From Paenibacillus sp. XY044 (GTDB lineage Bacteria > Bacillota > Bacilli > Paenibacillales > Paenibacillaceae), in the NCBI RefSeq assembly GCF_002257645.1, contig NZ_NQMO01000003.1, positions 620,001 to 684,000 of the forward strand: DNA of 64,000 bases. The letters run 5' to 3'. Below, piece after piece: positions 24,640 through 32,849 of this stretch. Within the stretch, counting starts at the first letter, position 1, and each line of letters opens with the position of its first letter. A model generated the notes under the pieces. That model made no database searches and was not told where the DNA came from. It saw only the letters and a program-made list of their open reading frames with translations. The position numbers and the translations under genes are program-made.

Positions 24640-26091
24640 ATGGCGATGGGCAATAATGCAGTTGCGCAAGACCAGGCACGTTTTTGGCAATTGTTCGTTC
24701 AAGCGATATCCGGGCATCTGCCAGGCAGCGATCCGAAAAATTTCATGGCGGCGGCCGGGCGGGTGGACTCCAATCTTGGCAGCGACGAAGAAGTCGTCGC
24801 GATGACGGACGCCTATAATGTGGGGAATACGATCCCTTCCTGGGGATTAACGTGGAACGGCGCGTTCAACAATAAGCTGTTCGATATTTACCAGCAATGG
24901 GTCCGGGATATCGTGCCAGCAGGCGGCACCGATTCAGGGAGCGGGGGCTCGTCTTCCGGCGGAGGATCGACCGATCCAATCGATACGCAGATCGAAAATC
25001 TCCGCTCGAAAATCGCGCTTCTCAGCAGCGACGTTTCAAAAATTAACCAAGGCATCTATGCCGATTGGTTGAATGAAGTGTGCGCAGAGCTTGATTCAAC
25101 GGGAAAAGCATGCAGCGTGTATTTTACCAACCCGCCGGATCCGACCTGGGTCAATTTCCGTGCCCAGCAAATGACGACGGATGATTATAAGGCAAAGGTA
25201 GAGTCTCTGCAAACGACATATGGGGCACTTCTCGGCGGGATGACCGAGCAGCTGAACGCCCTGCTCCTGAAAAAATTCGGTCCCGGCTACCAGGAGCTCG
25301 CGGATGCGACCGAAGCCGTCGCATTGGCCGATCCTTTCGAGCCGCATTCTGCCGATGAGCTGCAAAAAACGGCTCAGTTCCAAATGACGATCAAGGAGAA
25401 CGACACAACAGCGAGTGTCCCCCGATTTAAGACGAGCGAGCTTAAAGATGTGCGGGAATGGCTCATAAAACAGAATGACTTAGTCACGAGGAACAGTGGC
25501 CCGTTGTTCGGAGATCAAGCGAACGTGCAAATCGCGCTAAACGATCAGCAGATGACCGAAAGGGACAGCTCGTGGAAATTCAGCGCCAACGTGGGCATCC
25601 CCATCGACTGGTTCTGGCTTGGCGGAAGCACAAATGATTCCGGGTCCACACAGTTTAAAGAGGATTATTCCTTTGATATCCTGATCACTTACCAAGATGT
25701 CATTACGGTGAACATCAACCCAGGGGACTGGTTCTTCGAAGGGCTGCTGTCCACGTACAAGGATTACAATAATTGGCCGCAGGGCAGCGTGTTTGCAGGC
25801 AAACCGCTCTGGGGTGAATCCGGACTCATGGATATCGTCGTCAAAGGGGTCGTTCTTGGATACGCGCCTTACCTGAGATTTTCATCCAAAGACTGGACCA
25901 ACACGACGACGCAGACCCAATGGTCCGCCAAAGCAACGTTCGGCATCGGCCCGTTCAACTTCGAGTCGGCTTCCGCTTCCGGTTCCAACTACAGCTCGAT
26001 GACGACTCAGCTCCAGGACGGTTTCGAAGTTCGGGATATGAGCGGAATTCCGAAGATTATTGGTTTAATTGTGGATACCCCCAATGGATGA
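24640..26091 (+). CDS. Uncharacterised protein with coiled coil and beta-rich C-terminal half
   Basis: 483 residues, no family recognised. A helical N-terminal domain (1-93, Trp-rich: PSWGLTWNGAFNNKLFD) is joined by a Gly/Ser linker (94-111) to a predicted coiled coil (114-215, with two cysteines at 148 and 158). A beta-rich domain (245-480) with repeated aromatic strands follows (WKFSANVGIPIDWFWLGG, VNINPGDWFFEGLL, FGIGPFNFESASASG). It has no signal peptide or membrane helix. The ATG follows the upstream stop directly, with GAGGAGG inside the previous gene's end. The last part, which ends in a hydrophobic IIGLIVDT strand, looks like a soluble assembly or binding domain, but no function can be stated. 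Confidence 0.8.
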   Translation: MAMGNNAVAQDQARFWQLFVQAISGHLPGSDPKNFMAAAGRVDSNLGSDEEVVAMTDAYNVGNTIPSWGLTWNGAFNNKLFDIYQQWVRDIVPAGGTDSGSGGSSSGGGSTDPIDTQIENLRSKIALLSSDVSKINQGIYADWLNEVCAELDSTGKACSVYFTNPPDPTWVNFRAQQMTTDDYKAKVESLQTTYGALLGGMTEQLNALLLKKFGPGYQELADATEAVALADPFEPHSADELQKTAQFQMTIKENDTTASVPRFKTSELKDVREWLIKQNDLVTRNSGPLFGDQANVQIALNDQQMTERDSSWKFSANVGIPIDWFWLGGSTNDSGSTQFKEDYSFDILITYQDVITVNINPGDWFFEGLLSTYKDYNNWPQGSVFAGKPLWGESGLMDIVVKGVVLGYAPYLRFSSKDWTNTTTQTQWSAKATFGIGPFNFESASASGSNYSSMTTQLQDGFEVRDMSGIPKIIGLIVDTPNG

Positions 26092-26677
26092 TCCATCCAC
26101 TCCTATACATGCTCCCTTAGTCTCATCCCCGATGCTGGAATCAGCCTCTATGGCCGTTCAGCAGCCGTCTTCCCAAGAGACGGCTGCTCCCCAGCCAAAG
26201 AAGGAACCGCTGTGGCTGATCAATCTCGATGCGGCGTTTAAGGTCGGCTGCCTCGTGGTATTGCTGCTGATCTTGTGGTATTTGGCACGCCTCGTCTTTT
26301 TTCAGGCGCTGTCGGAAGGCGAAATTTATTTTCTGACGATGACGCTGTGCGGGTCCGTGGGAGGTGTGACCAGTTTTCTGCTGGTTAAAAACACGGATAC
26401 CGACACCGGGATGCACTTTAGGGATAACAAGTCGTTCTACCTGCTGGTTACCGCGGTGTTCTGCGGGAACATTGCTTCATTTTCCGTACCGCTGCTGCTG
26501 AATTTCATTCAATTGCAGAACGTGATCAGTACGCAGGTACCGCAAATTTTCGTATTCATCGGGGTGTGCCTGATCGCTAGTACATTTTCCGCACGGATCA
26601 TAGGCAGCATTTCATCCCGAATCATTAAGCTGAATGATAATTCAACCATTAACATGAATAATAGTAAGCAAGGGTAG
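26084..26677 (+). CDS. Uncharacterised four-helix membrane protein
   Basis: 197 residues from ATG 26084. A proline-rich soluble N-terminus (1-45) is followed by four predicted membrane helices at about 52-74, 80-101, 118-142 and 152-172, then a short polar tail. The loop after helix 2 is KNTDTDTGMHFRDNKS. It overlaps the previous gene by 8 bases and has no ribosome site of its own, so it depends on coupled translation. A TTG at 26069 is a less likely start. No family recognised. With the single-helix protein at 23197 it could anchor the beta-rich protein between them at the membrane. Confidence 0.75.
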   Translation: MDDPSTPIHAPLVSSPMLESASMAVQQPSSQETAAPQPKKEPLWLINLDAAFKVGCLVVLLLILWYLARLVFFQALSEGEIYFLTMTLCGSVGGVTSFLLVKNTDTDTGMHFRDNKSFYLLVTAVFCGNIASFSVPLLLNFIQLQNVISTQVPQIFVFIGVCLIASTFSARIIGSISSRIIKLNDNSTINMNNSKQG

Positions 26678-26692
26678 AAGCGTTAAGTGATA

Positions 26693-26730
26693 GGAGAGTG
26701 CTGGCGAATGACGCAGCGCTCTCTTTTTTT
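26693..26730 (+). terminator. Terminator of the unknown three-gene operon
   Basis: GGAGAGTGCTG (26693-26703) pairs with CAGCGCTCTC (26714-26723), and seven T follow. Confidence 0.85.
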
Positions 26731-26896
26731 GATGCCATTGGTAATTTACAAGAGCAGTTGAAACCATCCTAATGGTGTTTTTTTGAACGGGAACATTGCA
26801 GTCAGGTAAGCAGCGTTCAGCATCATAGTGGATTCTAATCGTTTTTTAATCTTGTTCTTTTATAGTGAATTCAATTCCCTATGAAAGGTACAGCTC

Positions 26897-27538
26897 ATGA
26901 AAACAAAAAAGGTTTGGATTCCTGCAATCATAGCGGCTGTTGCTGCCGTCCTGCTCGTAACTTACTATTACTATATTTCATCCTTTCACGGTAATGGTGA
27001 TCCCCGCTTAACATCCCCGGAAGGACGTGGGTTGATCGTACGTTCACATGGAGAAGAGCGGCCCGGAGGCGGTGCGGAAATTTTCAAGTTTCTGGGAACG
27101 ATCGCCGTGTTCCTCAGTGCGGCTAGTTTCTCTTGGATCTGGTTTAAAAAGAAGCTGAAGTCGCCGTCGATATTGGTGCGGAAAACCGGGAAGTTTCTGC
27201 ACGGCGTCCACAAGCTTTTGGGTTGGATAACCCTAACGATCGTCACAGTTCACGGTTTATTTTTTTTGATTACCAAGCCAGGTGACCCTAAAATATTTAC
27301 CGGACTTTCAGCATTCGCGATATTATTGATGATCGTCGGTTACGGATTCTTTATGAGAAGAATTCGTAACAAGGCAATGCGCATCGTGCATCGTTCTCTC
27401 GGATTACTCTGGGTTCCATTGCTGCTTCTGCACGCCGGTGGATCGGCCGTCGTTACAGTCATGGCAACGCTTGCCGTATGGATGTTGATCCGAATGTTGG
27501 AAAGAAAAGCGGGGGCAAGTCGTAAAACCATTCACTGA
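26897..27538 (+). CDS. Membrane protein with paired histidines, putative b-type cytochrome
   Basis: 213 residues: an N-terminal helix (8-27), an extracytoplasmic stretch of about 40 residues, then four or five helices. Histidines are spaced as in haem-binding ferric-reductase-like domains: HGVHKLLGWITLTIVTVHG (about 97-115) and HRSLGLLWVPLLLLH (about 161-175) each place two histidines about 14 residues apart at the ends of one helix. This would ligate haem b. It is most like the ferric reductase/cytochrome b561-type membrane core, without flavin or NAD domains. The assignment rests on the histidine spacing only. Confidence 0.6.
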   Translation: MKTKKVWIPAIIAAVAAVLLVTYYYYISSFHGNGDPRLTSPEGRGLIVRSHGEERPGGGAEIFKFLGTIAVFLSAASFSWIWFKKKLKSPSILVRKTGKFLHGVHKLLGWITLTIVTVHGLFFLITKPGDPKIFTGLSAFAILLMIVGYGFFMRRIRNKAMRIVHRSLGLLWVPLLLLHAGGSAVVTVMATLAVWMLIRMLERKAGASRKTIH

Positions 27539-27716
27539 AGATGAAAAAGCCCCTAGGTGATTCTCTTTAAACTTTCGGCCAGCCGATTATCAGTACTAAC
27601 TTTTGGTGGTGAAAACAATCGATAAAAGATATCATGGTGGATATAAATCATAGAATGGGGCAATCGCGGATGCGGATTAATATGAGCAAATGTCTTTTGG
27701 ATGAGGGATTAAATCC

Positions 27717-30437
27717 ATGAGTATTCCGGAACTTCCTGTTCTATCTACTAAACTGTATATCCCGCAGCCGAGGGAAAAACTTGTCCTCCGGCCGCGCCTG
27801 ACCGAGCGGCTGAACGCGGGTATGAGCCATAGGTTGACCCTGATCTCTGCTTCTGCCGGATTTGGCAAGACTTCGCTGATCAGCGAATGGGCTGCCGGAT
27901 GTGACCAGCCTGTCGCATGGCTGTCATTAGACGAACGGGATCATGATAGCCCCCGTTTTCTTACGCTCCTCGTCGCTGCTCTCCAGACCATGGAGAAGCA
28001 TTGCGGAGAAGCCGTCATGCGTGCAATCCATTCCCAACAGGCACCTGAAACCGAAACGATTCTCACGATGCTGCTCAATGAAATTTCAAGAATTCCGTTT
28101 GAGTTCGTCCTCGTTCTGGACGATTATCATGCTGTAGGAGGCAGACAGATCAATGATGCCATCGCGTTCCTGATCGAGCATCTTCCGCCGCAAATGCATC
28201 TGGTTATCGCGACCCGGGAAAATCCGCAGCTGCCCCTTAGCCGGCTGCGCGCCGGGGGCCGCTTGACCGAATTGCGTGATGCCGACCTGCGCTTTACTGC
28301 AGGCGAAGCAGCCGAGTTTCTCAACCAGGTGATGGAGCTCCGGCTGTCAGCAGACGATATTGCCGCGCTGGAGGAGCGGACGGAAGGTTGGATCGCCGGG
28401 CTGCAGCTCGCCGCACTCTCGATGCAGGGACGTAAGGATATTCCCGCTTTTATCCGTTCCTTCGCCGGAGACAACCGCTACATCGTCGACTATCTGGTCG
28501 AAGAGGTTCTGCAGCGTCAGCCGGCCGATGTCCGCAATTTTCTGCTTCAAACCTCGATTCTGGACCGGCTGCATGGCCCGCTATGTGATGCCGTTACCGG
28601 CCAGAACGAAGGCGCTGCACGGCTTCAATCCCTGGAGCAGGGCAGCTTCTTTATCGTCCCTCTGGATGACAGGAGGCAGTGGTATCGCTACCACCACCTC
28701 TTCGGTGAAGTTCTATCCATGCATTTGAGGACCGATCAGCCTGATCTCATCCCTGAACTGCACCGACGTGCGAGCGTGTGGTACGAGCGGCACGGATCCC
28801 ACGACGAAGCGATACAACATGCGCTGGCCGCCGAAGACTTCACGAGAGCCGCGGACTTGATCGAGCAGGCATGGCCAGCCATGCGCAGGAGCCGGCAGGA
28901 GGCTTCGTTGCTTGGGTGGATTCAGACGCTGCCCGGCGAACAGGTTCGCTGCAGGCCCGTTCTTAGCGTTGAATATGCATGGGCGTTACTGGCCGTCGGC
29001 CAGATTGAAGGGGCAGAGGAAAGGCTGCGCGATGCCGAACGGTGGCTGGAGGGCCCCTCTTCGCATATGACTCCTGAAGAATCGCCGGCCGGGATGATTT
29101 ACGTAGATGAAGAGGAATTTCACCGCCTTCCGGGGACCATTGCCGGATACCGCGCCGCTTATGCACAGGCAAAAGGGGATATATCCGCCGCCATTTTTTA
29201 CTCTAAGAGGGTACTTGATCTCGTTCCGGCGGACGATCATTTAAGGCGCGGCGCGGCAGCCGCGCTCCTTGGTCTTGCGGCCTGGACGAGCGGTGACCTT
29301 CAGGAAGCCTACCGGATGTTCAGTGAGGGAATGGCGAATGTCCGGCGGGCAGGGAACATCTCGGACGCCATCGGAGGCTCCATCGCTCTGGCCGATATAA
29401 ACATAGCGTTGGGGCGGCTGCACCAGGCCATGGGTATCTTTCAGAACGGATTACTGCTTGCTGCGGAGCTGGGCACTCCTGAAATGCGGGGCACAGCGGA
29501 TATGTACGCCGGAATGAGCGAGCTACGCAGGGAGCAGGGGGACTTGGACGCCGCCATGCAGCATCTGCACAGAAGCCAGGAGCTGGGTGAGCAAAGGGGA
29601 CTGCCGCAATATCCGTATCGCTGGCGAGTAGCTATGGCACGTATTCGGCAATCGCAAGGAGACTTGGACGGCGCGCTTGAACTGCTTCACGAGGCTGAGC
29701 ATCTGTATATCGGCGATTTTTTTCCGAACGTGCGCCCAGTGTCAGCCTTGAAAGCACGCGTGTGGCTCGCTCTGAATAGATGGAGCGAAACCGCCGAGTG
29801 GGTACAAGAGCAGCATCTCTCCCCATCGGATGACCTGCACTATCTGCGCGAATTCGAGCACATTACCTTGGCTAGGGTGCTTCTGGCCCGATATCAAAGC
29901 GACGGTGCAAACGATTCCCTTCAAGAAACTTCGGGATTCCTGGAACGCCTGTACCAGGCAGCTGCAGAGAGCAAGAGGACGGGGAGCCAAATCGAAATTT
30001 TGATCCTTCAGGCTCTTGCTCATCATAGCAAAGGCGACATTTCCTCTGCGCTTGTGCCGCTTGAACGTGCCCTGGCGTTGGCAGAGCCGGAAGGATACGT
30101 TCGAATATTTGCAGACGAGGGACAACCGATGGCGGCCATGCTGGAAGCGGCTATGACAAAAGGGATTTGTCCGAATTATGTCCGGCACCTTTTGAAAAGC
30201 TTTAAGAAGGATGAGGGCGGATCGGCTGCCAAAAAAGCGGTGGGCGAGCCGCTGAGCGAAAGGGAGCGGGAGGTGCTGCGTCTGCTCAAATCCGATTTGA
30301 GCGGACCTGATATCGCACGCGAGCTCCATGTTTCGCTAAACACACTGAGAACTCATACCAAAAACATTTATGACAAGCTTGAAGTGAACAACCGGCGGGC
30401 AGCAGTCAGGCGTGCCGAGGAGCTTGGCTTGTCATAG
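27717..30437 (+). CDS. MalT-like STAND ATPase / LuxR family transcriptional regulator
   Basis: 906 residues. The NTPase has Walker A SASAGFGKTS (44-53) and a Walker B-like LVLDDYHAV (about 132-140). A winged-helix part and long TPR-like helical repeats (about 350-830) follow. A LuxR helix-turn-helix forms the C-terminus (SEREREVLRLLK to NNRRAAVRRAEELG, about 842-905). Such LAL/MalT regulators bind ATP and a ligand and activate nearby genes. The 30661-32658 gene group downstream is the likely target. ATG 27717 with GATGAGGG upstream. Confidence 0.9.
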   Translation: MSIPELPVLSTKLYIPQPREKLVLRPRLTERLNAGMSHRLTLISASAGFGKTSLISEWAAGCDQPVAWLSLDERDHDSPRFLTLLVAALQTMEKHCGEAVMRAIHSQQAPETETILTMLLNEISRIPFEFVLVLDDYHAVGGRQINDAIAFLIEHLPPQMHLVIATRENPQLPLSRLRAGGRLTELRDADLRFTAGEAAEFLNQVMELRLSADDIAALEERTEGWIAGLQLAALSMQGRKDIPAFIRSFAGDNRYIVDYLVEEVLQRQPADVRNFLLQTSILDRLHGPLCDAVTGQNEGAARLQSLEQGSFFIVPLDDRRQWYRYHHLFGEVLSMHLRTDQPDLIPELHRRASVWYERHGSHDEAIQHALAAEDFTRAADLIEQAWPAMRRSRQEASLLGWIQTLPGEQVRCRPVLSVEYAWALLAVGQIEGAEERLRDAERWLEGPSSHMTPEESPAGMIYVDEEEFHRLPGTIAGYRAAYAQAKGDISAAIFYSKRVLDLVPADDHLRRGAAAALLGLAAWTSGDLQEAYRMFSEGMANVRRAGNISDAIGGSIALADINIALGRLHQAMGIFQNGLLLAAELGTPEMRGTADMYAGMSELRREQGDLDAAMQHLHRSQELGEQRGLPQYPYRWRVAMARIRQSQGDLDGALELLHEAEHLYIGDFFPNVRPVSALKARVWLALNRWSETAEWVQEQHLSPSDDLHYLREFEHITLARVLLARYQSDGANDSLQETSGFLERLYQAAAESKRTGSQIEILILQALAHHSKGDISSALVPLERALALAEPEGYVRIFADEGQPMAAMLEAAMTKGICPNYVRHLLKSFKKDEGGSAAKKAVGEPLSEREREVLRLLKSDLSGPDIARELHVSLNTLRTHTKNIYDKLEVNNRRAAVRRAEELGLS

Positions 30438-30473
30438 CGATTCCCGTATTGCTCCGGACCTGGAAGAAGGAAT

Positions 30474-30496
30474 AAGCCCAGGACCGGGGCTTTTTT
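30474..30496 (+). terminator. Terminator after the MalT-like gene
   Basis: AAGCCC and GGGCTT arms followed by TTTTT. Confidence 0.8.
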
Positions 30497-30521
30497 GCGG
30501 TTTGGCTTCGATTTAAAGAGA

Positions 30522-30566
30522 TGGTGATCATTTAAAATCACCACATCTGGTGATGCCGTCTCACCA
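30522..30566 (+). promoter_or_regulatory. Two tandem TGGTGA/TCACCA inverted repeats
   Basis: TGGTGAT (30522-30528) pairs with ATCACCA (30537-30543), and TGGTGA (30548-30553) pairs with TCACCA (30561-30566). Four copies of the same half-site lie within 45 bases, about 95 bases before the gene at 30661. This is a good candidate site for the adjacent MalT-like activator. Confidence 0.5.
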
Positions 30567-30605
30567 CATGATCGTATATCTTCAATTTAAGGAAGGAGCT
30601 CCACA

Positions 30606-30689
30606 ATGAAAGGACGATTGACAATGCCTGAATTTGGAAGGAAAGAAAGGAGGCGGTTGAATGAACGAAACACAAGGAATACCAAGTAA
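30606..30689 (+). CDS. Possible 27-residue basic leader ORF
   Basis: AAGGAAGGAG precedes ATG 30606, and the frame gives 27 residues rich in Arg and Lys (MKGRLTMPEFGRKERRRLNE at the start). It overlaps the first 29 bases of the next gene in another frame. It may be a translated leader that couples to 30661, or chance. Confidence 0.25.
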   Translation: MKGRLTMPEFGRKERRRLNERNTRNTK

Positions 30690-30951
30690 CCTTCATGAGC
30701 CTGATCGGTATGAGATTCGGTTTCAAGGACATCTTGACGACCGGTGGGCTGACGGGTTCGAGGGATTGAGTCTCATTCCAAAGCAGGATGGAACAACCAT
30801 TCTGACGGGTCCCGTGGCCGATCAGGCCGCCTTATACGGGTTGCTCAGAACCGTACGCGATCTTAACCTGCGATTGATTTCAGTCATCCGGGTAGAACCA
30901 GCGCCGGCATTCTCATCGGAGACCCATACGGATCACGAACGCCCTCAGTAA
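30661..30951 (+). CDS. Small uncharacterised protein
   Basis: 96 residues. The core GTTILTGPVADQAALYGLLR and VRDLNLRLISVIRVEP is a recurring small-protein pattern found near oxidoreductase and transporter genes; no function is known to me. AAAGGAGG lies upstream of the ATG. No membrane helix or signal peptide. First gene of a likely three-gene operon with 31017 and 31690. Confidence 0.65.
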   Translation: MNETQGIPSNLHEPDRYEIRFQGHLDDRWADGFEGLSLIPKQDGTTILTGPVADQAALYGLLRTVRDLNLRLISVIRVEPAPAFSSETHTDHERPQ

Positions 30952-31016
30952 TATATCTGCGAGAGTAGAACTTTCCTATTCGTCGACATCAATAAAAACA
31001 AGAAGGAGACAAACAT

Positions 31017-31709
31017 ATGAAAATAACAGCTTGTCGCGTCATCCGTTGGAGCGGTTTATCCGCCATCTTGGCAGGAATTCTCTTCATTGTCATCCAGGCG
31101 ATTCATCCGCCTGAGATCCTATCATCCGTCACCACCAAAGCCTGGGCCATCGTCCATTACTTGACCCTCGCGATGTCTCTGCTTGGCCTGCTCGGCATCA
31201 CTGGGATTTACGCCAGGCAAGTCAATAGGGCCGGTTGGATCGGTTTGTCCGGGTTTCTCCTGTTTGGTCTCTTTTGGACGGCCACAGCCGCCTTTACCTT
31301 TGTCGAAGCCTTTGTCTTACCGGTTATAGCAGCAGATGCACCGAAGTTTGTGGAGGGATACTTAGGGATCTTTGCCGGTTCACATGTCGTGTCTAACCTT
31401 GGGCACCTGCCTGGAGTAGCGCCGGTGGGAGGTGTATTGTATGTACTCGGCGGTCTGCTGCTTGGCGCAGCGACGTTCCGTGCCGGTATCCTCCCGCGCT
31501 GGACGGCCGTTCTGTTGGCTTGCGCCGCCGTGTCGACCCTGGCATCTTCACTGCTTCCGCACCCGATGGACCGGGTATTGGCACTGCCGATGGGTCTCGC
31601 TCTTGCCGGGATGGGATATGCGATCTGGTCTGAACGGCGGATAGACAGCAGTGCAGCGGCGGGTTCGACACAACCCAGGGGGAGAAAACATGAAAGCCAT
31701 CGTATATGA
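31017..31709 (+). CDS. Uncharacterised six-helix membrane protein
   Basis: 230 residues with about six hydrophobic helices (residues 12-30, 45-63, 72-97, 105-135, 138-160, 165-205). The [18 protein letters not shown] start and the polar, basic C-terminus suggest an inside-ended membrane protein. No transport motif is recognised. GGAGACAAAC precedes the ATG, and its end overlaps the reductase gene by 20 bases, so the two are translated together. Confidence 0.7.
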   Translation: MKITACRVIRWSGLSAILAGILFIVIQAIHPPEILSSVTTKAWAIVHYLTLAMSLLGLLGITGIYARQVNRAGWIGLSGFLLFGLFWTATAAFTFVEAFVLPVIAADAPKFVEGYLGIFAGSHVVSNLGHLPGVAPVGGVLYVLGGLLLGAATFRAGILPRWTAVLLACAAVSTLASSLLPHPMDRVLALPMGLALAGMGYAIWSERRIDSSAAAGSTQPRGRKHESHRI

Positions 31710-32658
31710 ACGCTACGGACCGCCCAATGTACTCCAGCTCAAGGAAGTGACCAAACCGGAGCCTAAAGACGGCGAAATACTGATTAAGGTATACGCTACG
31801 ACCGCTGCAGCTGGGGATTGGCGCTTACGCAGGGCAGACCCTTTTCTGGCAAGACTGTTCAACGGTTGGTGGAGACCGAAGCGCATCCGGACTCTCGGAT
31901 TCGAGCTGGCCGGTGTGGTCGAGTCCACGGGTCCCAGCGTAACGCGGTTCAAGCCCGGTGATGCCGTCTACGCTGCCTGTGGCAACGGCTTCGGTGCATA
32001 TGCTGAATACAAATGCCTGCCCGAGGACGGCAGCGTGACGTTCAAGCCGGAAAATATGACGTTCGAGGAGGCGGCTGCCGTGCCGGTTGGCGCCCTCGCT
32101 GCACTTCAGTTTCTTAGAGCAGGGAAGATTAAGAGCGGCATGCGCATTCTCGTCTATGGGGCTTCAGGGTGCGTCGGGACGTATGCGGTGCAGTTGGCAA
32201 AGCATTTTGGAGCGGAAGTGACCGGAGTATGCAGCGCTTCGAATATGGAGCTGGTGACATCGATCGGCGCCGATCAGGTCATCGATTATACGAAACAGCG
32301 GCTGCCGAATGACGGCCCGGCTTACGATATCATTTTCGATACGGTGGGGAAAAGTCCGTTTAAAGCATGCGTCAAGCTCCTGACGCCGAACGGTGTCTAC
32401 CTGCGGGCATACCATGTGAATCCTTCGCTGATCCTTCGCGGGTTATGGACCAGCTTGACGAGCAGGAAGAAGGTGATCGGCGGAAACATGAAGGAAAACG
32501 CGGAAGACTTGATTTATCTTAAGGAGAGGATCGAAGCGGGTGAGCTCCGGGCGGTCATCGATCGGCGCTACCCGTTGGAGCAGGTTGCTGAGGCTCATTT
32601 CTATGTTGAGCAGGGCCACAAGAAGGGCAACGTAGTTTTAACCATCCATGAGGATTGA
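31690..32658 (+). CDS. NAD(P)-dependent MDR-family reductase (quinone oxidoreductase-like)
   Basis: 322 residues of the zinc-independent medium-chain reductase family. [20 protein letters not shown] is the GroES-like start, [12 protein letters not shown] and [10 protein letters not shown] the family motifs, and [20 protein letters not shown] (about 155-174) the NADPH loop. It lacks the structural zinc cysteines. It probably reduces quinones or enones. GGGGGAG precedes ATG 31690, inside the preceding membrane-protein gene. Substrate unknown. Confidence 0.85.
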   Translation: MKAIVYERYGPPNVLQLKEVTKPEPKDGEILIKVYATTAAAGDWRLRRADPFLARLFNGWWRPKRIRTLGFELAGVVESTGPSVTRFKPGDAVYAACGNGFGAYAEYKCLPEDGSVTFKPENMTFEEAAAVPVGALAALQFLRAGKIKSGMRILVYGASGCVGTYAVQLAKHFGAEVTGVCSASNMELVTSIGADQVIDYTKQRLPNDGPAYDIIFDTVGKSPFKACVKLLTPNGVYLRAYHVNPSLILRGLWTSLTSRKKVIGGNMKENAEDLIYLKERIEAGELRAVIDRRYPLEQVAEAHFYVEQGHKKGNVVLTIHED

Positions 32659-32776
32659 GATCGCATTATTGATCCTGCCATCATCAATCAGCTGCTCAAG
32701 TTGCAGTGAATACCAATTCCCGTGCCATTTTTGAACGTCCATCCACCGCTAACAGATCGATTGCCTCGAAGAATTC

Positions 32777-32806
32777 ATTGATAATGATTCTCACTAAAAT
32801 TATAAT
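32777..32806 (+). promoter_or_regulatory. Fur-controlled promoter of the AraC/binding-protein regulator
   Basis: TTGATA (32778-32783) and TATAAT (32801-32806) have a 17-base spacer. A Fur-box-like 19-mer, ATTGATAATGATTCTCACT (32777-32795), covers the -35, so iron-loaded Fur would block the promoter. Confidence 0.75.
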
Positions 32807-32849
32807 GGGGTCAAAACCATATATCATTTGGTGGGGGGATGGAATAGGG

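Noticed and set aside
32706..32849. ATG at 32706 as start of the AraC/binding-protein fusion
   Set aside because: The Fur-overlapped promoter at 32778-32806 lies downstream of it, so translation must begin later, at 32850.
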